Of a stretch of 64,000 nt of DNA, positions 18,684 through 28,600 are shown in pieces. A program made the translations under genes and the position numbers. The notes under the pieces are model-generated. The model made no database searches and was not told the DNA's origin. It worked only from the letters and a program-made list of their open reading frames with translations. Origin of the DNA: DATJFQ01 sp035492775. Its GTDB lineage: Bacteria > Acidobacteriota > Vicinamibacteria > Vicinamibacterales > 2-12-FULL-66-21. The stretch covers positions 1 to 64,000 of the forward strand of contig DATJIW010000082.1 in NCBI GenBank assembly GCA_035492775.1, read 5' to 3'. The number at the start of each line of letters is the position of its first letter. Within the stretch, counting starts at the first letter, position 1.

Positions 18684-20039
18684 TTGCAGGACGTTCGCGA
18701 AACCCGATCGACCGAGCAGGGGCTGAAGCGCGAGCTCACCGCCGGGCAGATGACGATGGTCGCCGTCGGCGGGTCGATCGGTACCGGGCTGCTGCTCGGA
18801 TCCGCTGCGGCGATCGAGGTTGCTGGACCCGCGGTCATCCTGACCTTCCTGTTTGGCGCCTTCGTGACGTGGACGGTCGCGCTGGCGCTGGGCGAGCTCG
18901 CTCCGCTGCATCCTGCAGCGGGGTCCTTTCAACGCTACGGCGACCTGTATCTCGGCGAGTGGGCCGGGTTCCTCTCCGGCGCGGGATACTGGGCGGCGAT
19001 CTCGATTTCGATCGGCACCGAGATGGTGGCATCGGCGACCTATATGGCGTTCTGGTTTCCCGGTGTCCCGGCCATCGCGTGGGTCGCCCTTGCGTCGCTG
19101 CTCCTCCTTGCCGTGAACGTGCTCAGCGTCGGCCGCTATGGCCGGTTCGAGTACTGGTTTGCGATGATCAAGGTCGTGGTGATCGCCGCATTCGTCGTGC
19201 TCGGCGCCGCGCTGATGCTGACCGGCAGGACGCCGCCGCAGTACACGGCGCATGGCGGCCTGTTCCCGAATGGCGCGCTCGCGGCACTCGTCGCGGTGCC
19301 GTTCGCGATATATACCTTTTCCGGCGTCGAATTCGTGGCGGTTACGAGCGGTGAAGCGCGATCGACCGCAGAGATCGCGCGGGCGACGCGTCTGACGTTC
19401 ATCGTCCTCACCCTCGTTTACATCGGCGCGATCGTTGTCCTGACGGGCGTCATGCCGTGGAATCACGCGGGCGTCCGCGAGTCGCCGTTCGTCACCGTGT
19501 TCCGGACGGTCGACCTGCCGGGCGCGGCTCACGTCATGAACTTCGTAGTGTTGACGGCGGCGTTGTCCGGCGCGAATGCGGCGCTGTACTCCGCGTCACG
19601 CACCTTGTTTGCGCTCGCGCGCAACGGCTGGGCGCCGGCGGCGCTTGGCCGGCTGAATCGCGCCGGGGCGCCCATTCTTGCGGTCATCACGTCGTCGTTT
19701 TCCGTCGTGCTCGCGCTGGTGCTCGAGCGCTGGGCGCCGCAGCAGGCGTTCGTTTCCATCGTGAACGCGGCGCTGTTTGGATTGCTGTTGTCGTGGCTCG
19801 TCACGCTCGCGTCGCACGTGCGCTTTCGACAGACCGCCAGCGCAGAGGTGATGAACGCGCTGCCGCATCGGTCCGTCCTCGGCGCCGCCGGCTCCGTCGT
19901 CGGGTTTGCGCTGATTGTCCTGACGATCGCGAAAACGTGGTCGGACTCACGCCTGAGTTTCGCCAGCGGGGTGGTGTATCTGGTCGTCCTGAACGCGGCA
20001 TACTTCGCGTTGAGGGGACGGGAGCGCGTGCGTCAATAG
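18684..20039 (+). CDS. Amino-acid permease, APC superfamily
   Basis: A 451-residue integral membrane protein with about twelve hydrophobic segments. The first helix has the APC substrate motif (VGGSIGTGLLLGSAAAI), and TM6/8 regions (YTFSGVEFVAVTSGEA; AALSGANAALYSASRTLFAL) match the amino acid-proton symporter group (AAT/GABA/proline-type). The start is read as TTG at 18684, only 20 bases past the preceding stop; no ATG lies before the first helix. It is the first gene of a compact unit with the ThDP decarboxylase pair and the cyclase, so its cargo is likely an amino acid or amine entering that route. Confidence 0.9.
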   Translation: MQDVRETRSTEQGLKRELTAGQMTMVAVGGSIGTGLLLGSAAAIEVAGPAVILTFLFGAFVTWTVALALGELAPLHPAAGSFQRYGDLYLGEWAGFLSGAGYWAAISISIGTEMVASATYMAFWFPGVPAIAWVALASLLLLAVNVLSVGRYGRFEYWFAMIKVVVIAAFVVLGAALMLTGRTPPQYTAHGGLFPNGALAALVAVPFAIYTFSGVEFVAVTSGEARSTAEIARATRLTFIVLTLVYIGAIVVLTGVMPWNHAGVRESPFVTVFRTVDLPGAAHVMNFVVLTAALSGANAALYSASRTLFALARNGWAPAALGRLNRAGAPILAVITSSFSVVLALVLERWAPQQAFVSIVNAALFGLLLSWLVTLASHVRFRQTASAEVMNALPHRSVLGAAGSVVGFALIVLTIAKTWSDSRLSFASGVVYLVVLNAAYFALRGRERVRQ

Positions 20040-20062
20040 AGGTTATACAATCGCCGTCGCCC

Positions 20063-20578
20063 ATGTCGGTCTCGTACGAGAACTCGAAGGTCGTGTTTCA
20101 AGGCATCAAGGACGCCGGCATTACATCGCTGTCCGCGCTCCCCGAGACATGGCTGGGACTGCTGCTGCAACAGGCGGAACGCGATCCGGACGTCAGGCTC
20201 ATACAGGTCGCCAGGGAAGAGGAGGCGATCGGCATCGCCGCCGGCGCCTATTTCGCCGGCGAGCGCCACGTCCTGCTCATGCAGAACCACGGCTTGCTTG
20301 CCGCGATCAACGGGATCGTCTCGCTCGCGCTGTTGTACGGCATTCCGTTGTGCATGCTCGTGGCGCTCCGCGGGCACTGGGGTGAGCCGTATCCCTGGCA
20401 TACGCGCGGCGGCATCGTGACCGAACCGGTGCTCCGGGCGCTCGGCATCCCGTTCGAATACGCGCGCAACCCACATGATGTCGGACGTCAGATTCGCGAG
20501 GCCTATACCTTCTCGCAGAGTTCGCTCTCTCCAGTCGCGCTCCTGCTGACGCGGGAACTCATGGAAGAAGCGCTATGA
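20063..20578 (+). CDS. ThDP-dependent decarboxylase, alpha (PYR-domain) subunit
   Basis: A 171-residue stand-alone PYR domain as in sulfopyruvate decarboxylase ComD or phosphonopyruvate decarboxylase. The activating Glu region is VAREEEAIGIAAGAYFAGE (about 50-68) and the domain closes with PVALLLTRELMEE. Alone it is half an enzyme; its PP-domain partner follows 22 bp downstream. The pair should decarboxylate a 2-keto acid to an aldehyde or a related product. The ATG at 20063 is the natural domain start; the frame upstream is antiparallel to the permease's reading and unsupported. Neither PEP mutase nor coenzyme M genes are adjacent, so the substrate is open. Confidence 0.87.
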   Translation: MSVSYENSKVVFQGIKDAGITSLSALPETWLGLLLQQAERDPDVRLIQVAREEEAIGIAAGAYFAGERHVLLMQNHGLLAAINGIVSLALLYGIPLCMLVALRGHWGEPYPWHTRGGIVTEPVLRALGIPFEYARNPHDVGRQIREAYTFSQSSLSPVALLLTRELMEEAL

Positions 20579-20600
20579 AGCGCGTTGGCAAGCAAGACAC

Positions 20601-21188
20601 ATGGTGACCCGCGCCGAGTGCATCGCGATGCTCTATCCCGAGCTGCACGACAAGCCGGTCGTGACGATCATGGGCGCGTGTGCCCAGGAGCTGTACGATC
20701 TCGGGCATCGCGACAACTTCTTCTATCTGCAGCACGCGATGGGACTCGCCTCGTCCATCGGCCTTGGTCTGGCCATGCACCTGCCGCATGAACAGATTGT
20801 GGTGCTCGATGGCGACGGATCGGTGCTGATGAATCTCGGCACGCTCGCAACCCTCGCGCGCTACCGGCCGCGCAATCTCGTGCACGTGATCTTCGACAAC
20901 GGCAGCCTCCTCTCGACCGGCGGGTTCGATTCGCACACGACGTCAGGGATCACGAACCTCGCCGCGATCGCCCGGGGTGCGGGCATCGAACACGTGGCCG
21001 CCGTCGATTCGGTGGTCGACTTCGGAGAGGCCGCGATCGACGCCTTCGGCCGCAACGATCTGAGCGTCATCGTTGCGAAGGTCTCGGCGGTGGGTCCAAA
21101 CCACTACGGGATGGATCTGCAGCTGCCGGAAAACGGCTTTCGTTTCAAGCGATGGATCGCGGGAAGGAAAGCGGCGGAGGTCCAATGA
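20601..21188 (+). CDS. ThDP-dependent decarboxylase, beta (PP-domain) subunit
   Basis: A 195-residue PP domain that binds thiamine diphosphate and magnesium. The motif starts with GDGSVLMNLGTLATLARY and ends with the DNGSLLSTGG loop, the GDG-x(25)-DN pattern of the family. MGLASSIGLGLAMHLP before it is the usual helix. It completes the split enzyme encoded by the preceding gene. The stop codon overlaps the start of the cyclase gene (ATGA), so the products are made together. The C-terminal 30 residues (GMDLQLPENGFRFKRWI) are longer than the minimal domain. Confidence 0.88.
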   Translation: MVTRAECIAMLYPELHDKPVVTIMGACAQELYDLGHRDNFFYLQHAMGLASSIGLGLAMHLPHEQIVVLDGDGSVLMNLGTLATLARYRPRNLVHVIFDNGSLLSTGGFDSHTTSGITNLAAIARGAGIEHVAAVDSVVDFGEAAIDAFGRNDLSVIVAKVSAVGPNHYGMDLQLPENGFRFKRWIAGRKAAEVQ

Positions 21189-21964
21189 GCGGCATCCTCA
21201 CACAGCTCGTCGAGGAACTGAGACGTGGCACGGTAAAGGTCGTCGATCTGACGCAGCCGCTCGGACCGTCGACACCCGTGATCGACCTGCCGCCGATGTT
21301 CGCGGCGTCTCCCGGCGTGTCCATCGACGTCATTTCGAGGTACGACGACAGGGGCCCCGCGTGGTACTGGAACACGCTTCGGCTGGGCGAACACACGGGC
21401 ACGCACTTCGACGCGCCAATCCACTGGGTCACCGGAAAAGATCTTCCCGACAACGCGTGCGACACGATTCCCGTAGCGCGCTGCATCGGTCCGGCGTGCG
21501 TCATCGATGTGACGGACGATGTGTCACGGGACGCCGACTTCCTGCTGACAGCCGAGCGCCTCGAGCAATGGGAGGCGAGCCACGGGCGCATTCCGAAAGG
21601 TGCGTGGGTCCTGCTGCGGACTGGCTGGAGCCGCCGTACCGATCGCGCCTCGTTCATCAACGGACGCGAGGATGGTCCGCACAGCCCGGGCTTTCATCCG
21701 CGGACGTCGGAGCTGCTGGCATTGGACCGCGAGGTGCTCGGCGTCGGCGTGGAGACGATCGGCACCGACGCGGGCCAGGCCGGCAGCTTCAAGCCACCGT
21801 TTCCCAACCATGCGACCATGCACGGGGCGGGTCGATTTGGTCTTGCGAGTCTCTGCAACCTCGATCTGCTGCCGCCAACCGGCGCCATTCTGATCGCCGC
21901 GCCGCTCAAGATCGTCAACGGCAGCGGCAGCCCGCTGCGCGCGATCGCGCTCGTGCCGGCTTGA
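21185..21964 (+). CDS. Cyclase-family metal-dependent hydrolase (kynurenine formamidase/isatin hydrolase fold)
   Basis: A 259-residue protein with the full metal-binding signature HTGTHFDAPIH (HxGTHxDxPxH, about residues 72-82), which binds Mn or Zn in kynurenine formamidase, isatin hydrolase and the polyketide cyclase-like family. GVETIGTDAG and HATMHGAG supply the later active-site loops. Known members open lactam, lactone or formamide bonds. GGCGGAGG precedes the ATG, which overlaps the previous stop. Together with the ThDP pair and the permease it suggests a short catabolic route in which a cyclic or N-acyl compound is opened and a 2-keto acid is decarboxylated; see findings. Confidence 0.9.
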   Translation: MSGILTQLVEELRRGTVKVVDLTQPLGPSTPVIDLPPMFAASPGVSIDVISRYDDRGPAWYWNTLRLGEHTGTHFDAPIHWVTGKDLPDNACDTIPVARCIGPACVIDVTDDVSRDADFLLTAERLEQWEASHGRIPKGAWVLLRTGWSRRTDRASFINGREDGPHSPGFHPRTSELLALDREVLGVGVETIGTDAGQAGSFKPPFPNHATMHGAGRFGLASLCNLDLLPPTGAILIAAPLKIVNGSGSPLRAIALVPA

Positions 21965-22010
21965 TCTCTTCTTCGGCTGCCGGCATTGCGGCCGCCTCAG
22001 ACATATCGTA

Positions 22011-23792
22011 ATGTCCGCCCACATGCGCTCATTCCGTACTGCAGGCGTTCTGGCCCTTTCCGTCGGCGTCATCCTGTCGGCTCACCGCGACATCGCCGCC
22101 GCACCGCGCATCGGCTCGGCATCCCACCATGCGGCCGTCCACCGCGATCAGTCACCGCCGATCGCGCCGCCGGTCATGACGGCTGCCGAAGGTTCCGGTG
22201 TGGTGGAGCAGACGACCCAGGGCACGCGGCCGGGCCCGCTGCTCGTGGCGAGATTCGACGGCATGGGCGCAACGTTTTCGGGACCTCAGGGCCAATTCCG
22301 CGGCAACAATCCTTCGGATAACAGCCTTGCCGTCGGGCCCGACCACATCGTCCAGATCGTCAATTCGCGGACCGCGATCTTCACGAAGAAGGGAAAGAAA
22401 TTTCCGGCGACCGGCAGGATCTTGTACGGCCCGGTGCCGACCAACAACTTCTTCAGGGGCTTTGGCGGTACGTGCGAGGCGACGAACAACGGCGACGCGG
22501 TCGCGCGCTATGACCAGCTCGCGGATCGTTGGCTGATCGTCATGCCGATCTTCCGCCGCGCCGAGCCGAGAGCCGATCAACCGGAGATGTGGAAGGACGG
22601 CGATGCGTCCGCGCACGTGAGCCCGCCTGGACGGCCGGGCCAGCCTGGAACCGCTGCGGCGCTCTTCCAACCGCCGCCACCGCCACCGGATCCGAATGCC
22701 CCTCCGGATCAGGGCCGCGGCCGCGGCGCGGCGGGCGAGCGTCCTCCTCAGCCGCAAGGGCCGTACGCGATGTGCTACGCCGTCAGCACGAGCAGCGATC
22801 CGTTGGGGTCGTACTACCGGTACGAGTTCCTGCGTCCGCTGTTTCCCGACTATCCACGACCCGCGATCTGGCCTGACGGGTACTACACGCCGACGAGTAC
22901 CAGCGACAACCGGATCTCGGAGACCGTTTTCTCGCAGAAGCACGCGTGCGTCGCCGATCGTCGCAGGATGCTTCGTGGAGAGCCGGCGACGGAGCAGTGC
23001 GTGATGGTTGAAAACGTGAACTTCTTCAACACGTCCGATCTGGACGGCAGGAAGCTGCCGCCGCAAGGCGCGCCCGACATTCTGATGGCCGCCGGCGGCC
23101 TGCAGCTGGACAGGAAGTTCGAAGACGACACAATCAGTGCGTGGCAGTTCCACATCGACTGGAACGATCCGTCGAAGACCGCCGTTACCGGCCCGCAGAA
23201 GATATCTGTTGCGCCGTATCACTACCTCTGCGACGGCCAGCTGACCGACTGCGTCCCGCAGCCCGGCACCGATCGGCGCCTCGACTCGCAAGGCGACAAG
23301 ATCATGGCGCGGCTGACATATCGCAACGTGAACGGCCACGAGTCGGTCGTAGCCGTGCACTCCATCAACACCACGTCGGGTGGAGGAGGCGTGCGATGGT
23401 ACGAGTTCCGCGTGAATCCCGATCGCACGCTGAAGCTGTACGAGCAGGGCACGTACATGTCCGACGGCAACTTCCGCTGGCTTCCCAGCGCCGCGATGGA
23501 CAAACACGGCAACATCGTGATCGGGTACTCATACGGCGGCGCCGCGATTCCTGCCGGACAGCGCGTCGCCGCTCGCCTGGAAGGCGATCCGCTCGGCAAA
23601 CTCACGCTGCATGAAACGGTGCTCGCAGAAGGCGAGGGCTTTCAGACGGCGATGCGGTGGGAGGACTACAGCCAGACCGCCGTCGATCCGGACGACGACT
23701 GCACGATCTGGTACGTCGGCGACTACATCAAGAAAGATCAGGCGACGTACTCGAGCAGGATCGGGGCGTTCAGGCTGCCAGGTTGCAGGTAG
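22011..23792 (+). CDS. Exported protein of unknown function, probable beta-rich
   Basis: A 593-residue protein with a signal peptide (about 1-30, AGVLALSVGVILSAHRDIAAA), a linker, and a conserved-looking domain starting GNNPSDNSLAVGPDHIVQIV. A Pro/Gly-rich low-complexity insert (about 195-250, with PPPPPPDPNAPPDQ) interrupts it. Repeated short motifs such as WLPSAAMDKHGNIVIGYSYG and WEDYSQTAVDPDDDCTIWYV look like propeller blades of the kind found in exported acidobacterial proteins. Several Cys suggest disulfides. I do not recognise a named family. A second ATG at 22023 could be the start. Confidence 0.72.
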   Translation: MSAHMRSFRTAGVLALSVGVILSAHRDIAAAPRIGSASHHAAVHRDQSPPIAPPVMTAAEGSGVVEQTTQGTRPGPLLVARFDGMGATFSGPQGQFRGNNPSDNSLAVGPDHIVQIVNSRTAIFTKKGKKFPATGRILYGPVPTNNFFRGFGGTCEATNNGDAVARYDQLADRWLIVMPIFRRAEPRADQPEMWKDGDASAHVSPPGRPGQPGTAAALFQPPPPPPDPNAPPDQGRGRGAAGERPPQPQGPYAMCYAVSTSSDPLGSYYRYEFLRPLFPDYPRPAIWPDGYYTPTSTSDNRISETVFSQKHACVADRRRMLRGEPATEQCVMVENVNFFNTSDLDGRKLPPQGAPDILMAAGGLQLDRKFEDDTISAWQFHIDWNDPSKTAVTGPQKISVAPYHYLCDGQLTDCVPQPGTDRRLDSQGDKIMARLTYRNVNGHESVVAVHSINTTSGGGGVRWYEFRVNPDRTLKLYEQGTYMSDGNFRWLPSAAMDKHGNIVIGYSYGGAAIPAGQRVAARLEGDPLGKLTLHETVLAEGEGFQTAMRWEDYSQTAVDPDDDCTIWYVGDYIKKDQATYSSRIGAFRLPGCR

Positions 23793-23806
23793 TCGACTAC
23801 ACAACC
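23781..23806. terminator. Hairpin over the stop codon, between convergent genes
   Basis: GGTTG and CAACC flank a perfect 12-base palindrome GTAGTCGACTAC that contains the TAG stop of the exported-protein gene. A second, wider inverted pair (GCTCCCG / CGGGAGC, 36 bases apart) follows within the 95 bp to the opposing gene's stop. No T-run is present. Confidence 0.4.
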
Positions 23807-23887
23807 ACACAGCTCCCGACCATTCAACTAGCCCCATTTTCGTTGGCAGCCGGGAGCCGTGCAGTCGTGCCCGTCCAACCCTTGCGC

Positions 23888-24805
23888 TTACTGAAGCTTG
23901 ACCACCACGATTCGCGCGTCCTCGAATTGAATGCCGTCGGCGCCTGGACTGGCCGAACAACCGAGCGTCATCGTACCGGGCGAGGTGAAGGAGACCTGTC
24001 CTACAAGGGAGATTGGAATCTCCGGCACGTCGTCGAGGACGACAGACCCCAGCGACGTGCTGTCGATCGCCGTCCCAACAGGTCCAGGCTGAAGGCTGCA
24101 CGTCACGCTCTTGAAGTCCTGCACGTTCTCGTCGGACTCGATTGTGCCCTTGCCGATGACCAGGTATAAGCCTGCCTCGGTGATGTTGACCGTTCCAAAT
24201 CCATAGAACTTTCCGTCGTCGAGGACGGCGCCGATCCCTGAAGTTGCGGAATGGGCGATCGGCGCCGCCGGCTGGTTGGCGCACGTCCAGCTATCCGATC
24301 CGTTGCTGACCGCCACCTGTCCGCTCTGACAGCCCTGCGGCAAGCGGAATCCCGGAACAATGCTGAAGATAGACGACGTGAGTGACAGGCCCGTCCCGGC
24401 GCTGTAGGTGGTGTCGTGATCGACGCCGCATTCCCACGCCGTACCGTTCCACTTGGGAATGCCACCGGTCATGCAGGCCTGCGGGAGGCTGTACTTCGCA
24501 TCGAGGGTGATCGTGATGTCGCCGTTGTCGCCGCCGCCCGTGAGTCCGCCGCCGACGCTGATGCTGGTGATGTCGCCGGATGAAACCATCACGGGAAAAC
24601 TCGGCGCGACGCATGTTCTCAGGGGCACCGCGCCTTGCTGCAATTTATTGATCGTTCCGCCCGAGGGGTTGTAGCACCCGGTCCACGTCGGGACGAAGCT
24701 GGTACTCGCCGCCACTTTCGCGACGACAATCGCGAGGCCGACAGCGACGGCTGCGGAGAACGACAAAACAGCGATTGAGCGGCGAGACAGTCGACTGAGC
24801 TTCAT
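23888..24805 (-). CDS. Exported protein with tail-fibre-like Gly-rich repeats
   Basis: A 305-residue protein: N-terminal signal or anchor helix (about 10-33), a Cys-containing region, then ISVGGGLTGGGDNGDITITL and TTYSAGTGLSLTSSIFSI, phrases typical of trimeric phage tail fibres and bacterial surface fibres. The last 110 residues (EAGLYLVIGKGTIESDE, then VVLDDVPEIPISLVGQVSF) read like a compact beta-sandwich of the C1q/adhesin-head type. A surface or fibre role is likely, by analogy only. No phage genes are near it. It is convergent with the preceding exported-protein gene and divergent from the response regulator. Confidence 0.6.
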   Translation of the reverse strand: MKLSRLSRRSIAVLSFSAAVAVGLAIVVAKVAASTSFVPTWTGCYNPSGGTINKLQQGAVPLRTCVAPSFPVMVSSGDITSISVGGGLTGGGDNGDITITLDAKYSLPQACMTGGIPKWNGTAWECGVDHDTTYSAGTGLSLTSSIFSIVPGFRLPQGCQSGQVAVSNGSDSWTCANQPAAPIAHSATSGIGAVLDDGKFYGFGTVNITEAGLYLVIGKGTIESDENVQDFKSVTCSLQPGPVGTAIDSTSLGSVVLDDVPEIPISLVGQVSFTSPGTMTLGCSASPGADGIQFEDARIVVVKLQ

Positions 24806-24963
24806 ATGTCCTCCCGGCCGAACACGGACGGCCGTTGTGAAGCCTGAGGTGTACCATCGGCCACACGCGTCACGTAACTACCGACACTCGTGGAACGCAC
24901 CTACGTGTACGTGTGGGTGCCCTGATGCGTGAGTCGAAGTAGACTGATCGCCCGCGAGCGATC

Positions 24964-25611
24964 TTGGACGCCATTCCCCGCACGCGAGTCGTCATCGTCG
25001 AAGATCAGCGCGAAGTCCGCGAGGGGCTGAGGGCCCTGATCGACGGGGCACCGTCGTTCGCCTGCGCGGCGACATACCGCACGATGGAGGAGGCGATCGA
25101 AGATCTCAATCGCGTCCACCCGGACGTCGTGCTGGCGGACTTGAACCTGCCCGGGATGTCCGGAATAGAAGGGATCCGGATCCTGCGCGAGCGCCATCCG
25201 GCGCTGGCAATCCTGGCCTTGACGGTGTACGACGACAACGACCGGGTGTTCGATGCGCTCTGCGCTGGCGCGTCAGGTTACCTGCTGAAGAGCACGCCGC
25301 CGGGACGACTGCTCGAAGCGCTGGGCGAAGCGGTCGGTGGGGGCGCGCCCATGTCGCCGGAGGTCGCGCGCCGCGTCGTGCGTCTGTTCCGCGAGTTCAG
25401 GCCGCCCGAGCGGGCAACCTACCACCTGACGAAGCAGGAAACCGAGCTGCTCAAGCTGCTCGTCGACGGGCATCACTACAAGACGGCCGCCGAGGCGCTC
25501 GACATCTCGATCAACACGGTGTCGTTTCACTTGAAGAACATCTACGCCAAGCTGCAGGTCCACTCGAAAAGCGAGGCGGTCGCGAAAGCGCTGCGGGAGC
25601 GGCTCGTTTGA
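24964..25611 (+). CDS. NarL/LuxR-family response regulator
   Basis: A 215-residue two-domain regulator. The receiver domain has the acidic pair VEDQ near residue 12, the phosphoacceptor Asp in VVLADLNLPG (about 60), and the Lys of YLLKST (about 110). The C-terminal LuxR helix-turn-helix is LTKQETELLKLLVDGHHYKTAA, with SINTVSFHLKNIYAKLQVHS as recognition part. The start appears to be TTG at 24964; no ATG precedes the receiver domain. Its stop is 2 bp from the stop of the histidine kinase on the other strand, the likely partner. Confidence 0.92.
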   Translation: MDAIPRTRVVIVEDQREVREGLRALIDGAPSFACAATYRTMEEAIEDLNRVHPDVVLADLNLPGMSGIEGIRILRERHPALAILALTVYDDNDRVFDALCAGASGYLLKSTPPGRLLEALGEAVGGGAPMSPEVARRVVRLFREFRPPERATYHLTKQETELLKLLVDGHHYKTAAEALDISINTVSFHLKNIYAKLQVHSKSEAVAKALRERLV

Positions 25612-25613
25612 TG

Positions 25614-28600
25614 CTACACGCGCGTGACGCTGCGGCGAGAGGCGATCACGCCTGCGAGCGGCGCGTGTACGCGGATGATCGTGCCGCTGCCTCGTCCCGA
25701 CTGCACCTGGAACGTGCCGCCGAGCCGCTCGGCGCGATGCCGCATGCTGAGGAGTCCCTGTCCTTCTCGTGACGGCGACGGCTCGAACCCATCGCCGTCG
25801 TCTGTAATCTCGAGGGCGAGCGTCGCTCGATCGACGTGAAGCGCGACACTCACGTGGGAAGAGCGCGCGTGGCGGGATGCGTTGTTCAGCGCTTCCTTGA
25901 AGATGAGGAACAGATCGCGTCTGAGGCCGCTATCCAACCGCATGTCTTCGTCTGCACCGGGCGCGTCGAACTGCACGGTGATGCCGTGTGCTCGCGACGT
26001 TTCCTCGAGATGGTGGCGCATGCGCCGCACGAGATCGACGAGGTGGTCGCGTTGCGGATTGATCGCCCACACGATGTCGCTCATTGCGGCGACCGACTCG
26101 CGAGAAATTCGCGAGATCGCGCCGACCGGATCGTCGGGTGATGTCTCGGCCGGGCTCCGCCGGCGGGCGACTTCGCTGAGAATTGCGATCCGGGTGAGAT
26201 TCGCTCCGATGTCGTCGTGCAGGTCGAGCGCGATCCGCGTACGGAGATCCGCGAGGTCGAGGAGCCGTTTCATCCGGTACCGGTGAACGCCAAGGACGAT
26301 TCCAGCCAGGAACAGGCCGGCACCGGAGACGAACCACCACCGCTGCCAGATTGGCCGCAGAACGACAAACGTCACAGCGGCAGGCTGTGTGCTTTCCAGC
26401 CCAGATGATGTGACGGCCTGGACCAGAAATCTGTACGATCCCGGCCGCAGGCCGGCGTAGTTGACCGACCGCTGATCGACAGGTTGGCTCCAGCCGGTTT
26501 GCGGGTCCAGACGGAACCTGTACCGCAGCGTTTCGCCTGGAGCGAACTCGAGACCTGCGAAATCGATCTGGACCTGCGCCTGCGACGGCTGCAGGTTGGG
26601 CAGCGTCAGCGCGGTCTCACCGAGCGGCGAGACGGCCTGCCGCTCGCCGCCGACGATGAGGCCGGTGACGATCACGGGCGGAGGTACACCCGGAGGATCG
26701 GCAACCGGTACGAGCTTGGACAGCCCTCCGGTCATGCCGAACCACAGCGTGCCTTCGCGATCGCGATATGCGGTCCGGAAGAGCCCGGGTGCCAGGCCAT
26801 CGGCGGTCGTGTAGTGCTTGATGCGCGCGGTAACCGGATCGAGCCGATCGAGCGCTCGTCCTGTGCCGACATAAATGCGGCCGGCCAGATCCTCGACAAG
26901 CACCTGCGCGGCATTGCTCGAGAGGCCGTCAAGTGTCGTGTACGTCTTGAACCGGACGTTTGCGTCGCCGGCGTGGTTAATCCGGATCAACCCGCTCTGC
27001 GACGATGCGAACCAGATCTGTCCCGTGTGGTCCGCGATCATTTCGACGATTGCACCAGGCGGAAGGCCATCGGGCGCGCCGAACGACTTGACGCCGGCCG
27101 GCGTCACGCGAACGAGCGCGCTGTTGAATCCGATCCAGATCGCTCCGCGCCCGTCTTCGGCAAACGACCGTGCCAATTCGTCCCTGAGCGCCGGGAAGTC
27201 GGGAAGGTCCGCAACGCTCGTCCACCTGCCCGTAGCCCGCTCCCAGCGCGTCAGCCCGCTCGACACGCTGGAAATCGTCGACACCCAGACATCTCCGCGC
27301 GAGTCTTCGAACATGCGGAAGATCTGACGGCCGGGCAGGCCGTCTCGCTCGGTGTAATGCGCGATGACACGGCTGGAGCTAATGCCGGGAAAGTCCCTGC
27401 CACCGGCGATGCGATATATCCCGTCCGCCGTTCCAATCCACCATTCGCCGGTGCGGCTGTGGAGTGTCACGTGTTCGACGACCCATCCAGGCGACGTCAG
27501 CAGCGCGGGATAAAACCACTCGGCGCGCCCATTGGCGAGGCAGCCGAAACGCGTTCGCGAGTCCGTGGGCCCGGGAAGAGATCGATCGGGCGGGGGGCTT
27601 CCGCGAAAGCAGATGACGCCGCGATCGTCTTCGAAGAGTCCATTGATGCCCGCGACGTCTTCGGCCGAGCCATACGTGATGAATCCATTGCGCGCGATCT
27701 TCATCACGCCCACGGTGTTCGTCCCGAGCCAGATGTTTCCCGCGGAATCCTCGTTGACCGCCGTAATTTCGTAGTAGCTCAGACCCTGATCGGTCGTATA
27801 GGTCCGGATCGTCCGCGTTTCGCCGCTTTCGACGACCTCGACGACTCCCGCGTTGGTCGCGGCCCAGATGTGTCCATCGGCCGATTCGAACAGCTGAAAG
27901 ATCCAATCCGACGGCAGCCCGCTTGCGTGCAAATATGCCGGGCGCATGGACAGCTGCCCGCGCCCGTCCTGGCGCAGTGCGAAGAACCCGCCGCCTCGAG
28001 TCGCGACCCACAGGCGTCCTTCGCGATCCTCCAGCAGGTCATGAACGTATTCGTCCGGAAGACCGTCACGGCGCGTGTACCGGCGCGCCGACCCGTCGGG
28101 CTGCCGCGCATACAAACCGGCGGGCGTGCCGATCCACAGCACGCCGCGGCGGTCCTGGACGATGTCCGTAACCAACCGTGTCTCCGCGTAATCGGCCGGG
28201 AGGCCGATGTCGATCGGGATCAGTACAGGCCTGTTCGCGTCGTCGAGACGGTACAAGCCATCGTTGGTTCCAACCCAGATTCCCGACCGCGAATCCTCCA
28301 GGAGCGCCGTGGTGATGCGCGCTCGAGGGTGATCGGTGGCGGGCGTGACCGGTACGAACATCGGTGCGACGCCGCCCGGCGTTGCGCCCCAACGGGCAGG
28401 TGCGCCGCCGGGATCGAACCGGAAGAGTCCGCCATCGGTGGCGACCCAGTAGTGGCCGTCGCGCGTCTCGAGCAGGTCGTTCGTGCCGCGCGGTGGCAGT
28501 CCCTGATCGGCGGTGAAGTTCGTAAAGCCGTAGCCGTCGAAGCGCGCGAGTCCGTCGCCAGTGCAGAACCAGAGGAATCCGTGCGAGTCGCGGACGATCT

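Noticed and set aside
20063..21188. Phosphonopyruvate or sulfopyruvate decarboxylase assignment
   Set aside because: Fold is right, but no PEP mutase, aminotransferase or coenzyme M genes accompany it; the cyclase neighbour points elsewhere, so no specific substrate is given.
22152..23507. Open frame of 451 codons on the - strand
   Set aside because: Shadow of the exported-protein gene, whose signal peptide and codon pattern are on the + strand.
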